DNA of 43,520 bases, taken from an uncultured Bacilli bacterium (lineage in GTDB: Bacteria; Bacillota_I; Bacilli_A; RFN20; CAG-631). Where the stretch lies: positions 1-43,520 of the forward strand of contig CAKPXF010000023.1 in the NCBI GenBank assembly GCA_934201705.1. The letters are read 5' to 3'. Position numbers and translations under genes: made by a program. This document shows, one piece after another, positions 33,458-42,029 of this stretch. The notes below the pieces were generated by a model. The model was not told the origin of the DNA. It searched no databases and was given only the letters and a program-made list of their open reading frames with translations. The stretch's first letter is position 1, and every line of letters starts with the position of its first letter.

Positions 33458-34174
33458 ATGCAAAGATATTTTGTAAATAAAAAAAATGATAAATTTATAT
33501 TAACTGATTTAGACTTTCATCATATTAAGGATGTAATGCGAATTAAAAGTAATGGTGAAATAATATGTGTATATGACAATAAAAGCTATTTATGTACTAT
33601 TACATATAATAATTCATCATATGATATAAAAATAGTAAATGAATGTGATAATGACGTTGAGTTATGCAAGGATGTTATATTATATCAAGCTGTAATTAAA
33701 AATGAAAAATTTGATTTAGTAGTTCAAAAAGCATGTGAGCTAGGTGTTAAAGAAATAGTTCCAACAATTTTTGAAAGAAGTGTAGTAAAGATTGATAACA
33801 AAAATATTGAAAATAAGTTAAATCGCTATAATAAAATAATTAAAGAGGCTTGTGAACAATCCCATCGTCAGCTTTTAGCTAATATTAGACCTTTTATTAA
33901 TTTAAAGAATATTAAAGAAGATGATGATACATTAAAAATTTTAGCCTATGAAAATAATAATGATCAGCATTCTTTAAAAAATATTTTAAATAAAATTGAT
34001 AATTATAAAAGAATTGCTATAGTTATAGGGCCTGAGGGTGGCTTTACTATTGATGAGGTTAATTATTTATTAAGTATTGGCTTTATTAGTGTAAGCCTTG
34101 GAAAAAGAATTTTAAGAAGCGAAACAGCAAGTATTGCATTACTTGCAATAATTGCTTCATATTTGGAAGGGTAG
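33458..34174 (+). CDS. rsmE: 16S rRNA (uracil-1498-N3)-methyltransferase
   Basis: 238 residues, normal length. The N-terminal PUA-like part is followed by a SPOUT methyltransferase fold with the knot motifs IVIGPEGGFT and LGKRILRSETASIA, which bind S-adenosylmethionine. It methylates U1498 in the decoding region of the 30S subunit. GGTGG 3-4 bases before the ATG. The next gene starts 4 bases after its stop, so they form an operon with deoC and probably the following genes. Confidence 0.93.
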   Translation: MQRYFVNKKNDKFILTDLDFHHIKDVMRIKSNGEIICVYDNKSYLCTITYNNSSYDIKIVNECDNDVELCKDVILYQAVIKNEKFDLVVQKACELGVKEIVPTIFERSVVKIDNKNIENKLNRYNKIIKEACEQSHRQLLANIRPFINLKNIKEDDDTLKILAYENNNDQHSLKNILNKIDNYKRIAIVIGPEGGFTIDEVNYLLSIGFISVSLGKRILRSETASIALLAIIASYLEG

Positions 34175-34178
34175 ATTT

Positions 34179-35468
34179 ATGAAAAAATTTTATATATATT
34201 CACTTGGATGTAAGGTTAACTCATATGAAATAGAAGCTATTAAGGATGAGCTTTTAAATATAGGATTAACAATAAGCGATGAAAATGAGGCGGATTATAT
34301 TATTATTAATACATGCTGTGTTACTAATAATGCTGCTAGTAAATCACGTCAAAAAATTCATTCGTTTCATTTAAAGAATAAAACAGCTAAAATAATAGTA
34401 ATGGGTTGCTATGTTCAAGGCTTCGAGGATGAAGTAAAAGGAATTGATGGTATAAGCTTATTAGTTGGAACTAATAATCGTAGTAAAATCAAAGACTATA
34501 TTATTAATGATGAAAATAATAAAATATCACTCGTTAGTGATATAAAGAATTTTAATAAATATGAAGAACTATCCATTACCTCATATTTTGAAAATACAAG
34601 AGCTTATCTTAAGATCCAAGATGGTTGTAATAATTTTTGTAGCTATTGTATTATCCCTTATGTTAGAGGAGTAATTAAATCAAGAAATAAGGATGAGGTT
34701 ATAAACGAGGCTAAACATTTAATAAAAATGGGCTATAAGGAAATTGTCTTAACAGGAATTCATACAGGTAGCTATGGTAAGGATTTATCAAACTATACCT
34801 TTTCTAATTTAGTAAAGGATTTATTGGCTCTTGATGGCTTATATAGGCTTAGAATATCAAGTATTGAAGAAAGTGAAATAGATGACGATTTAATAAATAT
34901 GCTTATTAATGATCAAAAGCTAGCTAAGCATTTACATATTCCACTTCAAGCAGGAAGTGATCATATTTTAAAACTTATGAATAGAAAATATGATTTAAAG
35001 ACTTATATTAATAATGTTAAAAATATTCAAAATAAAGTTAAGGATATTGCTATTTCAACAGATATAATTGTTGGCTTTCCTAATGAAACTGATGAGGATT
35101 TTATGGAAACAATTAAAACATCAAAGGAAATAGGCTATAGTAAAATTCATGTATTTCCATTTTCATCGCGTAAAGGAACAGTTGCTGCTAAGATGAAAAA
35201 TCAAATAAATGGAAAAGTTAAAAAAGAAAGATGTAATGAATTAATTGCATTGTCAAATAAATTAGGCTATGAATATAATAAAAGATTTTTAAATAAAACT
35301 GTAAGTGTTTTAATAGAGGAAAAAGAAAATAATTATTATGTAGGACACACAACTAATTTTATAAAAGTTCAAATTGAAAGTATACAAAATATAGAAAGAA
35401 ATAGTATAATAAATGTAGTTATTAAAGAAGTATATGATTCATATGTAATTGGAAAAATGGAGGAATAA
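34179..35468 (+). CDS. mtaB: tRNA t6A37 methylthiotransferase
   Basis: 429 residues. The N-terminal UPF0004 domain has three cysteines for an iron-sulphur cluster (C11 in SLGCKVNSYE, one in INTCCVTN, one in MGCYVQ). The radical SAM cluster motif is C150-x3-C154-x2-C157 (CNNFCSYC), followed by VLTGIHTGSYG, typical of MtaB, and a C-terminal TRAM-like domain. It converts t6A to ms2t6A at position 37 of tRNAs. The ATG at 34179 is chosen because the protein then begins at the family start (MKKFYIYSLGCKVN) and avoids overlap with rsmE. Confidence 0.94.
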   Translation: MKKFYIYSLGCKVNSYEIEAIKDELLNIGLTISDENEADYIIINTCCVTNNAASKSRQKIHSFHLKNKTAKIIVMGCYVQGFEDEVKGIDGISLLVGTNNRSKIKDYIINDENNKISLVSDIKNFNKYEELSITSYFENTRAYLKIQDGCNNFCSYCIIPYVRGVIKSRNKDEVINEAKHLIKMGYKEIVLTGIHTGSYGKDLSNYTFSNLVKDLLALDGLYRLRISSIEESEIDDDLINMLINDQKLAKHLHIPLQAGSDHILKLMNRKYDLKTYINNVKNIQNKVKDIAISTDIIVGFPNETDEDFMETIKTSKEIGYSKIHVFPFSSRKGTVAAKMKNQINGKVKKERCNELIALSNKLGYEYNKRFLNKTVSVLIEEKENNYYVGHTTNFIKVQIESIQNIERNSIINVVIKEVYDSYVIGKMEE

Positions 35469-35470
35469 AT

Positions 35471-36121
35471 ATGAAACTAAATAAATATATTGATCACACA
35501 TTATTAAAGGCAGACGCTACAAAGGAGGCAATTTTAAAGCTTTGTGAGGAAGCAAAAAAATATGATTTTGCAAGTGTTTGTGTTAACCCAACACATATTA
35601 AATTATGTAAAGAGGCTTTAAAGGGCAGTACTGTAAAAGTATGTACAGTAATTGGTTTTCCTCTTGGAGCTAATACTTCAGCTACAAAAGCTTTTGAAAC
35701 AAAGGATGCTATTTTAAATGGCGCTGATGAGGTTGATATGGTTATTAACATTGGCGCTGTTAAGGATAAAAATTATGATTTAGTAAAAAGTGATATCAAG
35801 GCTGTAAAGGATGCGGCTAATAACACTTTAGTAAAGGTTATTTTTGAAAATTGCTTGCTAAGTAAAGAAGAAATAATTGAAGTATGTAAAATATGTATGG
35901 AAGTAAAGGTTGATTATGTTAAAACATCAACTGGCTTTTCAACATCTGGCGCTACATTTGAGGATGTAAAATTAATGTCAGATACTGTTAAAGGTGTTTG
36001 TAAGGTAAAAGCAGCTGGTGGCGTTAGAAATTATGATGATGCTTTAAAAATGGTTAATGAATGTGGCGCTAGCCGCCTTGGTACATCATCTGGTGTGAAA
36101 ATTATAGAAGGTGAGCATTAA
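35471..36121 (+). CDS. deoC: Deoxyribose-phosphate aldolase
   Basis: 216 residues, the common size of bacterial DeoC. Active-site residues are D89 (DEVDMVIN), the Schiff-base lysine K151 (VDYVKTSTGF) and K180 (VKAAGGVR). It splits 2-deoxyribose 5-phosphate into glyceraldehyde 3-phosphate and acetaldehyde in nucleoside breakdown. It starts 2 bases after mtaB (ggaggaataaat ribosome site), so it is in the same operon. No other deo gene is near. Confidence 0.96.
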   Translation: MKLNKYIDHTLLKADATKEAILKLCEEAKKYDFASVCVNPTHIKLCKEALKGSTVKVCTVIGFPLGANTSATKAFETKDAILNGADEVDMVINIGAVKDKNYDLVKSDIKAVKDAANNTLVKVIFENCLLSKEEIIEVCKICMEVKVDYVKTSTGFSTSGATFEDVKLMSDTVKGVCKVKAAGGVRNYDDALKMVNECGASRLGTSSGVKIIEGEH

Positions 36122-36456
36122 TGATAATTTGCCATTACACTCCAAAAGAAAGTGATTGGAAACTATTTAAAGTAAAAATTGTCACTTGGCAAGAAGAATA
36201 TATGAAAAAGTTAAATGAAGGCTATATTGACATTTTAAAAAGAAATGAAAATGCTTCAGCTAATTATTGGACATTATTTAAAAAAATAAATAATGATTCT
36301 AAAAATGTTGGTGTAGTTATTGAAAACTCAAAATCTAAATTATTTGATAATTTACTTGAACTTTTATATAGTAAAGTAATTACATTTACTGATTTAAATG
36401 AATTTAGTGAAGAATTACAAAATGATTTAAAAAGTAAATTTTATAAAAAGCTTTAA
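36121..36456 (+). CDS. Hypothetical protein, 111 aa
   Basis: The ATG shares one base with the deoC stop, so translation is coupled. The protein is soluble with one recognisable trait only: a WQEEYMKKLNEGYIDILKR helix and a NASANYWTLFKKI block. I do not know the family. The tight fit in a housekeeping operon argues for a real gene. Confidence 0.65.
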   Translation: MIICHYTPKESDWKLFKVKIVTWQEEYMKKLNEGYIDILKRNENASANYWTLFKKINNDSKNVGVVIENSKSKLFDNLLELLYSKVITFTDLNEFSEELQNDLKSKFYKKL

Positions 36457-36486
36457 TATGAAGCATAATAACAATCATATATTTAA

Positions 36487-37167
36487 TTGGTGATTGCTAT
36501 AAAAATTGGAATAATTGATAGTGGACTTGGTGCTATATCTTTTTTAAATTACTTAATTAGTAATAAAAAATATAGCACCTATTATTTATTACTTGACTAT
36601 AATTTTAATCCCTATGGAAATAAAAATGAAAATATTTTATATGAAAGATTAATAAAAAATATAGATTTTTTAAAGAAAAAGGGCTGTAATAAAATAGTAT
36701 TAGCCTGTAATACTTTATCAGTTATAGCTCTTAAACATAATATTGATGTAATAACTCCAATAAATTATTTTATAGAAACTATAAAAAAAGAATTTGACAA
36801 TAATTCTATTTTAATTGCGACTAATTTTACAATTAAAAGTAATGTTTATAAAACAAATAATTCATTGTCTAGTGATTTAGTTAATTATATTGAAGGTGTA
36901 AAGCCTATTAATATAAATAATGAAATAAATAAACTAAAAAAATATAAGAAAATCTTTTTTGGTTGTACCCATTATGGACTAATAAAAAATAAGCTAAAAG
37001 ATAAAATAATTTTTGATAGTGCAAAAATCCTAGCAGATAGCTTAATTGTTAATAATACCAACCTTAATGTTAATATTTACATTACTAAGTATGATATAAA
37101 TATAATAAATCATCTTTTAAATAATATTCATATAAAAAAATTTAGTATAAAAAAGAATAAAATATAA
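36487..37167 (+). CDS. murI: Glutamate racemase
   Basis: About 226 residues. Motifs of the Asp/Glu racemase family: GIIDSGLGA (cofactor-free acid/base site), NFNPYGNK, the first catalytic cysteine in VLACNTLS and the second in FFGCTHYG. It makes D-glutamate for peptidoglycan, which argues that this organism has a cell wall. The start is uncertain: TTG at 36487 and GTG at 36490 lack a ribosome site, while GGTGAT at 36489-36494 would suit an ATA at 36499, which would give the family-like start MKIGIIDSG. No terminator is clear after it. Confidence 0.9.
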   Translation: MVIAIKIGIIDSGLGAISFLNYLISNKKYSTYYLLLDYNFNPYGNKNENILYERLIKNIDFLKKKGCNKIVLACNTLSVIALKHNIDVITPINYFIETIKKEFDNNSILIATNFTIKSNVYKTNNSLSSDLVNYIEGVKPININNEINKLKKYKKIFFGCTHYGLIKNKLKDKIIFDSAKILADSLIVNNTNLNVNIYITKYDINIINHLLNNIHIKKFSIKKNKI

Positions 37168-37625
37168 TAATTAAAAAGGCAAGATAGAAACCTTACGCTT
37201 GGCTCTTCAAAATGCATCTACATCATTTGGTGGAAATGATAAAAGAACTAAGGCTTGGCAAATTAAGTCAAATAATGCACAAGCAAAACTTAATAAAATA
37301 AAGCGAGAACTCTAAAATAACAACAAGCAATTAAAAAGTCCCTCAAATGAATTTAACTCTGCAGAAAAAAGTGTCAACAAATTTGGCGATGAAGTTGAAG
37401 ATACAGGCAAACAAGCTGATGATCCTTCAAAGAAATTTCAAGAACTTTTAGTTGTCAGCTGGTACAAAGACGATAGAACTACTAGCATTGTTAAATCTAA
37501 AATTTCCGATTCGTTAGATGCTGATCTACCAACCTTTTATGATAAAGATGTTTTATCAGCAAAACAAATTTGATTTTATCTTTATTAATTGATAAAGCAA
37601 CTCAAGGTATTAGTGCTATATAACA
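37168..37625 (+). pseudogene. Decayed foreign coding patch (phage tail tape-measure-like and another fragment)
   Basis: In one frame from about 37190 it reads LALQNASTSFGGNDKRTKAW, then QAKLNKIKREL, a stop, and FNSAEKSVNKFGDEVEDTGK. This is the coiled, Gln/Lys-rich sequence typical of the N-terminus of phage tail tape-measure proteins. From about 37440 the style changes: WYKDDRTTSIVKSKISDSL and LPTFYDKDVLSAKQI, then after a frameshift LSLLIDKATQGISAI. This resembles the C-terminal tail of HsdR-type restriction helicases. Both calls are by eye. The fragments are too broken to be functional. Confidence 0.55.
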
Positions 37626-37812
37626 ATTTTAAATGAAGTACTTTAGAATAAATTATATAACTAGATAAATATATAAATATAGCCTCACCTTTGAATCACT
37701 AATTCTTGGATGAGGTTTTCTTTTGGCCTGATTTAGTTTTATCCCTTACGGGGTTCATCTAATATATATATGTATTATATAGTAAAAAAATGACAAATTT
37801 TTAAAAATTGTC

Positions 37813-37841
37813 TTGAAAAATATTTCCATCTTTTATATAAT
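37813..37841 (+). promoter_or_regulatory. Promoter of rpsU
   Basis: TTGAAA 37813-37818, 17-bp spacer, TATAAT 37836-37841. It has the same -35 as the G-tract promoters but an ordinary mixed spacer. Confidence 0.72.
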
Positions 37842-37882
37842 AAAGCACGGTAGCAAACATTGCTTCAAAAGGGGTGAAAATT

Positions 37883-38068
37883 ATGCCAAAGACTGTTGTA
37901 CGTGAAAACGAATCTTTAGATGATGCATTACGTAGATTTAAAAGACAAGTATCTAAAGCTGGAACTCTAGCTGAAGCACGCAAAAGAGAATTCTACTTAA
38001 AACCAGGTCTTAAGAGAAAATTAAAATCTGAAAATGCTCGTCGTAATAGCAAATCAAAATCATATTAA
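37883..38068 (+). CDS. rpsU: Ribosomal protein bS21
   Basis: 61 residues, matching the short basic S21 family: TVVRENESLDDALRRFKRQV, then REFYLKPGLKRKLK and an RRNSKSKSY tail. It is part of the 30S subunit and helps initiation. AGGGGTG lies 6 bases before the ATG; an alternative in-frame GTG at 37874 is inside that site. It has its own promoter and terminator. Confidence 0.95.
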   Translation: MPKTVVRENESLDDALRRFKRQVSKAGTLAEARKREFYLKPGLKRKLKSENARRNSKSKSY

Positions 38069-38074
38069 TAAATT

Positions 38075-38100
38075 AAAGGCTCTATGAGTCTTTTTTTTTA
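38075..38100 (+). terminator. Intrinsic terminator after rpsU
   Basis: Stem aaggctc 38076-38082 with gagtctt 38086-38092 (one G-U), followed by eight T. Confidence 0.72.
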
Positions 38101-38131
38101 GATTTTATCATACAATTTAACGGTGATATAA

Positions 38132-38329
38132 TTGATTTATATATTTAAGGAAAACGTTAAAATACAAAATTATCAAAAACTTTTATCAGTTAGTGATTAT
38201 GAAATTATTATTTTAATTTTTAACAAAAAAATAAAAATTAAGGGTAATAATCTATTCATTAATTATTTTGAAAAAGAAGAAATAAATATCAAAGGAAATA
38301 TAGCAAATATAGAAATAAATGATAATTAA
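38132..38329 (+). CDS. yqfC: YqfC-like (YabP/YqfC family) sporulation protein
   Basis: 65 residues, shorter than the usual 90-100. The middle and end show the family pattern of short strands with INIKGNIANIEI. It starts with TTG after a GGTGAT site and overlaps yqfD by 11 bases. In Firmicutes yqfC-yqfD-phoH is a conserved order, and in Bacillus the first two are mother-cell sporulation genes under sigma E. The order here supports the call; the reduced length and lack of the N-terminal third make activity uncertain. Confidence 0.72.
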   Translation: MIYIFKENVKIQNYQKLLSVSDYEIIILIFNKKIKIKGNNLFINYFEKEEINIKGNIANIEINDN

Positions 38330-39254
38330 AGGATTATATTTATATAAAATAAGAGTTTTTGATATCACTAACTTTTTAAATCAATTAAAGGAATTAAACA
38401 TTAAAGCTTATAAGATACAAAAAGAATTTGAATATACTTATACATTTTATGCTCCGTTATCATCAAAAAAAATACTATTAAAGCAATATAACAATATAGA
38501 AATTGTTAAATCAGTTGGCTTATTAGCTTCATTATTAAATTTATTAAAATATAAAACAACTATCATTGCTTTAATTATTTCATGCTTATTTTATTATAAT
38601 TTAACAACATATATATGGAGTATAAACATTTATTCAAACGCTCCTTCCTTAAATAATTTTATAAATGAGCAATTAAATAATAATAATATATATATAGGAG
38701 CTAAAGCATTATCAATAGATGAATTAAGTGCAATAAGTAAAAAAATTCTTTACAATAATTATGATACTATTGAATATTTATCAATTGAAAAAAATGGCTG
38801 TGAAATAAATGTTTCATTTAAAAAAAAGCGTAAAGAAAATGATAAAACTCATTTAAAGAAATCCTTATATGCATCTCGTGATGGATTAATAAAATCATTT
38901 GATTTATTGTCTGGTGAAAAGGCAGTAAATATTAATGATTATGTTAAAAAAGGTGATTTGTTAGTAAAAGATGTCGTAACATCTGATTATAATAAGGATA
39001 TTTATATTGGAACATATGGAAGCGTATATGCATATACATGGTATTATTGTGAAATAACGCAACAAATACTAATAAATGAAAGCGATGCTGAAATCCTAGC
39101 AAACTCTTTATTAGTTGTAAAAAGTAATATTTGTAAGAATTTTACTGCAAATGAATATATTTATTCAGAAAATGTGCTACAATTAAAGAAAGAAAGTAAT
39201 ATGATGTATATTAAAGTTCATTTTACTTGTGTTGAAAATATTGCAAAGGAGTAA
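38319..39254 (+). CDS. yqfD: YqfD-like membrane protein
   Basis: 311 residues. A soluble N-terminal part is followed by one membrane helix (about residues 82-100, TTIIALIISCLFYYNLTTYI) and an extracytoplasmic domain with SRDGLIKSFDLLSGEKAVNI, then VKKGDLLVKDVVTS, as in YqfD. In Bacillus YqfD takes part in sporulation. It sits between yqfC and phoH with overlap or 3-base spacing, so all three are co-transcribed. Confidence 0.82.
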   Translation: MIIKGLYLYKIRVFDITNFLNQLKELNIKAYKIQKEFEYTYTFYAPLSSKKILLKQYNNIEIVKSVGLLASLLNLLKYKTTIIALIISCLFYYNLTTYIWSINIYSNAPSLNNFINEQLNNNNIYIGAKALSIDELSAISKKILYNNYDTIEYLSIEKNGCEINVSFKKKRKENDKTHLKKSLYASRDGLIKSFDLLSGEKAVNINDYVKKGDLLVKDVVTSDYNKDIYIGTYGSVYAYTWYYCEITQQILINESDAEILANSLLVVKSNICKNFTANEYIYSENVLQLKKESNMMYIKVHFTCVENIAKE

Positions 39255-39257
39255 TTA

Positions 39258-40214
39258 ATGGAATATAAATTTTCTTTAAATGATTATAATTTAAATATAG
39301 AACAAATTAAAAAGATTTATGGCTTTAATGATATTAATATCAAAAAAATTGAAAAAGAATTTAATTGCGAAGTTTTTGCTAATGGAATCAATATATTAGT
39401 TAAGACATCTACTGATAATTATTCATCAATAAAAAAATGCTTTGAAACAATAGTTGATAAAGTTATTAATAATGAAGAATTAGATGAAAAGGATGTAACT
39501 CTAATTATAAATAATATTATTAATAAAAAGGAATTTAATGAAAATATTAAATTTGTAACAACATATAATGGTAAAATAATTAGGCCTAAAAATTATTCTC
39601 AGGAGATGTATTTTAATAAGCTTGAAAATAATACAATTATATTTGCAACAGGCTCTGCAGGTACTGGTAAAACATATTTAGCTGTTGCTTATGGTATAAA
39701 CATGCTAAAGCTTAAAAAAATTGATAAAATAATATTAACTAGACCAATTGTTGAAGCTGGAGAAAACTTAGGCTTTTTACCTGGTGAACTAAAGGAAAAG
39801 GTAGATCCTTACTTAACGCCAATTTATGATGCATTAAATGATATATTAGGGAAAGAGCTTGTAGAAAAATATATGCTAAAAGGTGTAATTGAAATAGCTC
39901 CTCTTGCTTATATGAGAGGTAGAACATTAAATGATTGTTTTGTAATATTAGATGAGGCACAAAACACTACTTCGACACAAATGAAAATGTTTTTAACAAG
40001 GCTTGGCTATAACACTAAAATGGTAATAACAGGTGATGAATCACAAATTGATTTAAAACCTTTGGTTAAATCAGGTATAGTTGTTGCATGTGATATTTTA
40101 AAAGGCATTGATGATATTGCTTTGATGCATTTTAATGTTGATGATGTAGTAAGAAATCCACTTGTTAGTAAAATAATTTTAGCATATGATAAACTAAATA
40201 ATGAAAAAAGATAA
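39258..40214 (+). CDS. phoH: PhoH-family ATPase
   Basis: 318 residues. Walker A GSAGTGKT (132-139) is followed by TRPIVEAGENLGFLPG, PLAYMRGRTL, Walker B FVILDEAQNT and GDESQIDL, the PhoH signature set. The N-terminal region is KH-like. It is thought to act with YbeY in RNA processing; ybeY is not downstream here, where glnS follows instead. AAGGAG 7 bases before the ATG. Confidence 0.93.
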   Translation: MEYKFSLNDYNLNIEQIKKIYGFNDINIKKIEKEFNCEVFANGINILVKTSTDNYSSIKKCFETIVDKVINNEELDEKDVTLIINNIINKKEFNENIKFVTTYNGKIIRPKNYSQEMYFNKLENNTIIFATGSAGTGKTYLAVAYGINMLKLKKIDKIILTRPIVEAGENLGFLPGELKEKVDPYLTPIYDALNDILGKELVEKYMLKGVIEIAPLAYMRGRTLNDCFVILDEAQNTTSTQMKMFLTRLGYNTKMVITGDESQIDLKPLVKSGIVVACDILKGIDDIALMHFNVDDVVRNPLVSKIILAYDKLNNEKR

Positions 40215-40239
40215 AACCTTAGATGGTTTTTCTTTTATT
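40213..40239 (+). terminator. Intrinsic terminator after phoH
   Basis: Stem aaaacc 40213-40218 with ggtttt 40225-40230, then T-rich. It overlaps the stop region of phoH. Confidence 0.62.
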
Positions 40240-40285
40240 TTATAAATAAATGTTATATAATTTTAACGTTAAGGAGTTGATTTTT

Positions 40286-41947
40286 ATGGAAGAAATTAAT
40301 AACTTCATTAAAACAATAATGGAAAAGGATTTAAAGGAAGGAAAGGTTAAAGAAATTGTAACTCGTTTTCCTCCCGAGCCAAATGCTTATTTACATATAG
40401 GACATGCTAGAGCAATTATCAATGATTTTGAATTAGCTAAATGCTTTAATGGCAAAACTAATCTTAGATTTGATGATACTAATCCAGTTAAAGAAGGAGA
40501 AGAATATGTTAATGCCATAATTGAAGACATTAAATGGCTAGGATATACTCCAGATAAAATTTGCTATGGTAGTGATTATTTTGAAAAAACTTATCAAAAA
40601 GCTATTTTATTAATTAAAAAAGGCTTAGCATATGTTGATGACTTAAGTGCTGAAGAAATGAGTAAGTATCGTGGCACTTTAACTGAACCTGGAATTAATT
40701 CTCCATTTAGAAATAGAACAATTGAAGAAAATCTTGACTTATTTGCTCGTATGAGAAATGGTGAATTTAAAGATGGCGAAAAAACATTACGAGCAAAAAT
40801 TGATATGGCAGCTACTAATATTAATATGAGAGACCCTGTAATGTATAGAATTATTCATATAGCGCATCATCGTACAGGCTCTACATGGTGTATTTATCCT
40901 ATGTATGATTTTGCTCATCCACTTCAAGATTCATTTGAAGGTGTAACTCATTCATTATGTTCAATTGAATTTGATAACCATAGGCCTCTTTATGATTGGT
41001 TTATTGAAAAATGTGAAATGGAGCATGTTCCTCATCAATATGAATGGGGACGTTTAAATATTACTAATACAATAATGTCAAAAAGATATTTAAGGCAATT
41101 AGTTGACGAGCACTATGTAACAGGATATGATGATCCTCGTATGCCAACACTTGTTGGTTTAAAAAGAAAAGGGTTTACACCTGAAGCTATTAAAGCCTTT
41201 ATTTTATATACAGGTCTTTCAAGAATCAATTCAACAACTAGTGCTGATAATTTAGACTTCTTTTTAAGAGAAGATCAAAAGTTAAAAGCAACTCGTCCTT
41301 CTGCTATTGTTGAACCACTAAAGGTTGTAATTACTAATTATCCTTCAAATCAAGTAGAATGGATTGATGCTCCATTAAATATGGAAAATGAAGAATTAGG
41401 GACAAGAAAAATTGCTTTTGGTAAATATTTGTATATTGAAAAGGAAGATTTCGTTGTCGAAAAGCCAAATAAAAAATGGAAACGATTAGCTAAGGATGTT
41501 GAAGTAAGATTAATGCATGCTTACTTTATTAAATGCAATGATGTAATTTATAATGAAAATAATGAAATTGTTGAAATTCATTGTACTTATGATCCAAAAA
41601 CAAAATGTGGACTTGGCTTTGATGAAAGAAAGCCAAATGGAACAATTCATTTTGTTGAAGCAACAACAGCATTAAAGGCTACATTTAATTTATTTAATCC
41701 ATTAATTGAAGATGTTACTGAAGAAACTAAAGAGCTATCATTCCTTGAAAGGGTAAATAAAAATTCTTGGGAAGTTAAATATGGCTTCGTTGAAAGCTAT
41801 TTAAAGGATACAAAGCCTTTAACACATTATCAATTTGTTAGAAACGGTTATTATACCACTGATAAGCTTTCAACCTCGGATAATCTAATTTTTAATAGAA
41901 CTTGTACTTTAAAATCTTCATTTACAGTTGATAATAATAAAAACTAG
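40286..41947 (+). CDS. glnS: Glutaminyl-tRNA synthetase
   Basis: 553 residues, normal for GlnRS. Class I motifs: H37-I-G-H40 in NAYLHIGHA and IM264-SKR in the KMSKS position. The block FPPEPNAYLHIGHA, the TGSTWCIYPMYDFAHP and the EFDNHRPLYDW stretches are typical of GlnRS, not of bacterial GluRS. The C-terminal beta-barrel anticodon domains are present (LNMENEELGTRKI). It charges tRNA-Gln directly, less common in Firmicutes, where many use GatCAB. The ATG at 40286 has AAGGAG 9 bases before it. Confidence 0.95.
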   Translation: MEEINNFIKTIMEKDLKEGKVKEIVTRFPPEPNAYLHIGHARAIINDFELAKCFNGKTNLRFDDTNPVKEGEEYVNAIIEDIKWLGYTPDKICYGSDYFEKTYQKAILLIKKGLAYVDDLSAEEMSKYRGTLTEPGINSPFRNRTIEENLDLFARMRNGEFKDGEKTLRAKIDMAATNINMRDPVMYRIIHIAHHRTGSTWCIYPMYDFAHPLQDSFEGVTHSLCSIEFDNHRPLYDWFIEKCEMEHVPHQYEWGRLNITNTIMSKRYLRQLVDEHYVTGYDDPRMPTLVGLKRKGFTPEAIKAFILYTGLSRINSTTSADNLDFFLREDQKLKATRPSAIVEPLKVVITNYPSNQVEWIDAPLNMENEELGTRKIAFGKYLYIEKEDFVVEKPNKKWKRLAKDVEVRLMHAYFIKCNDVIYNENNEIVEIHCTYDPKTKCGLGFDERKPNGTIHFVEATTALKATFNLFNPLIEDVTEETKELSFLERVNKNSWEVKYGFVESYLKDTKPLTHYQFVRNGYYTTDKLSTSDNLIFNRTCTLKSSFTVDNNKN

Positions 41948-41978
41948 AATATGATTTATTTCATATTCTTTTATTTTT
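41947..41978 (+). terminator. Intrinsic terminator after glnS
   Basis: Stem gaatatga 41947-41954 with tcatattc 41961-41968, perfect, then T-rich; it begins in the stop codon. Confidence 0.72.
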
Positions 41979-42029
41979 ATGTAATTTTTTTATTCATATT
42001 CTTCATATATTATCTTGAGGTAATAGACT

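Noticed and set aside
37681..37790. tRNA or riboswitch before rpsU
   Set aside because: A short cctca/tgagg pairing and a cccttacgggg hairpin are present, but no cloverleaf, T-loop or known riboswitch core.
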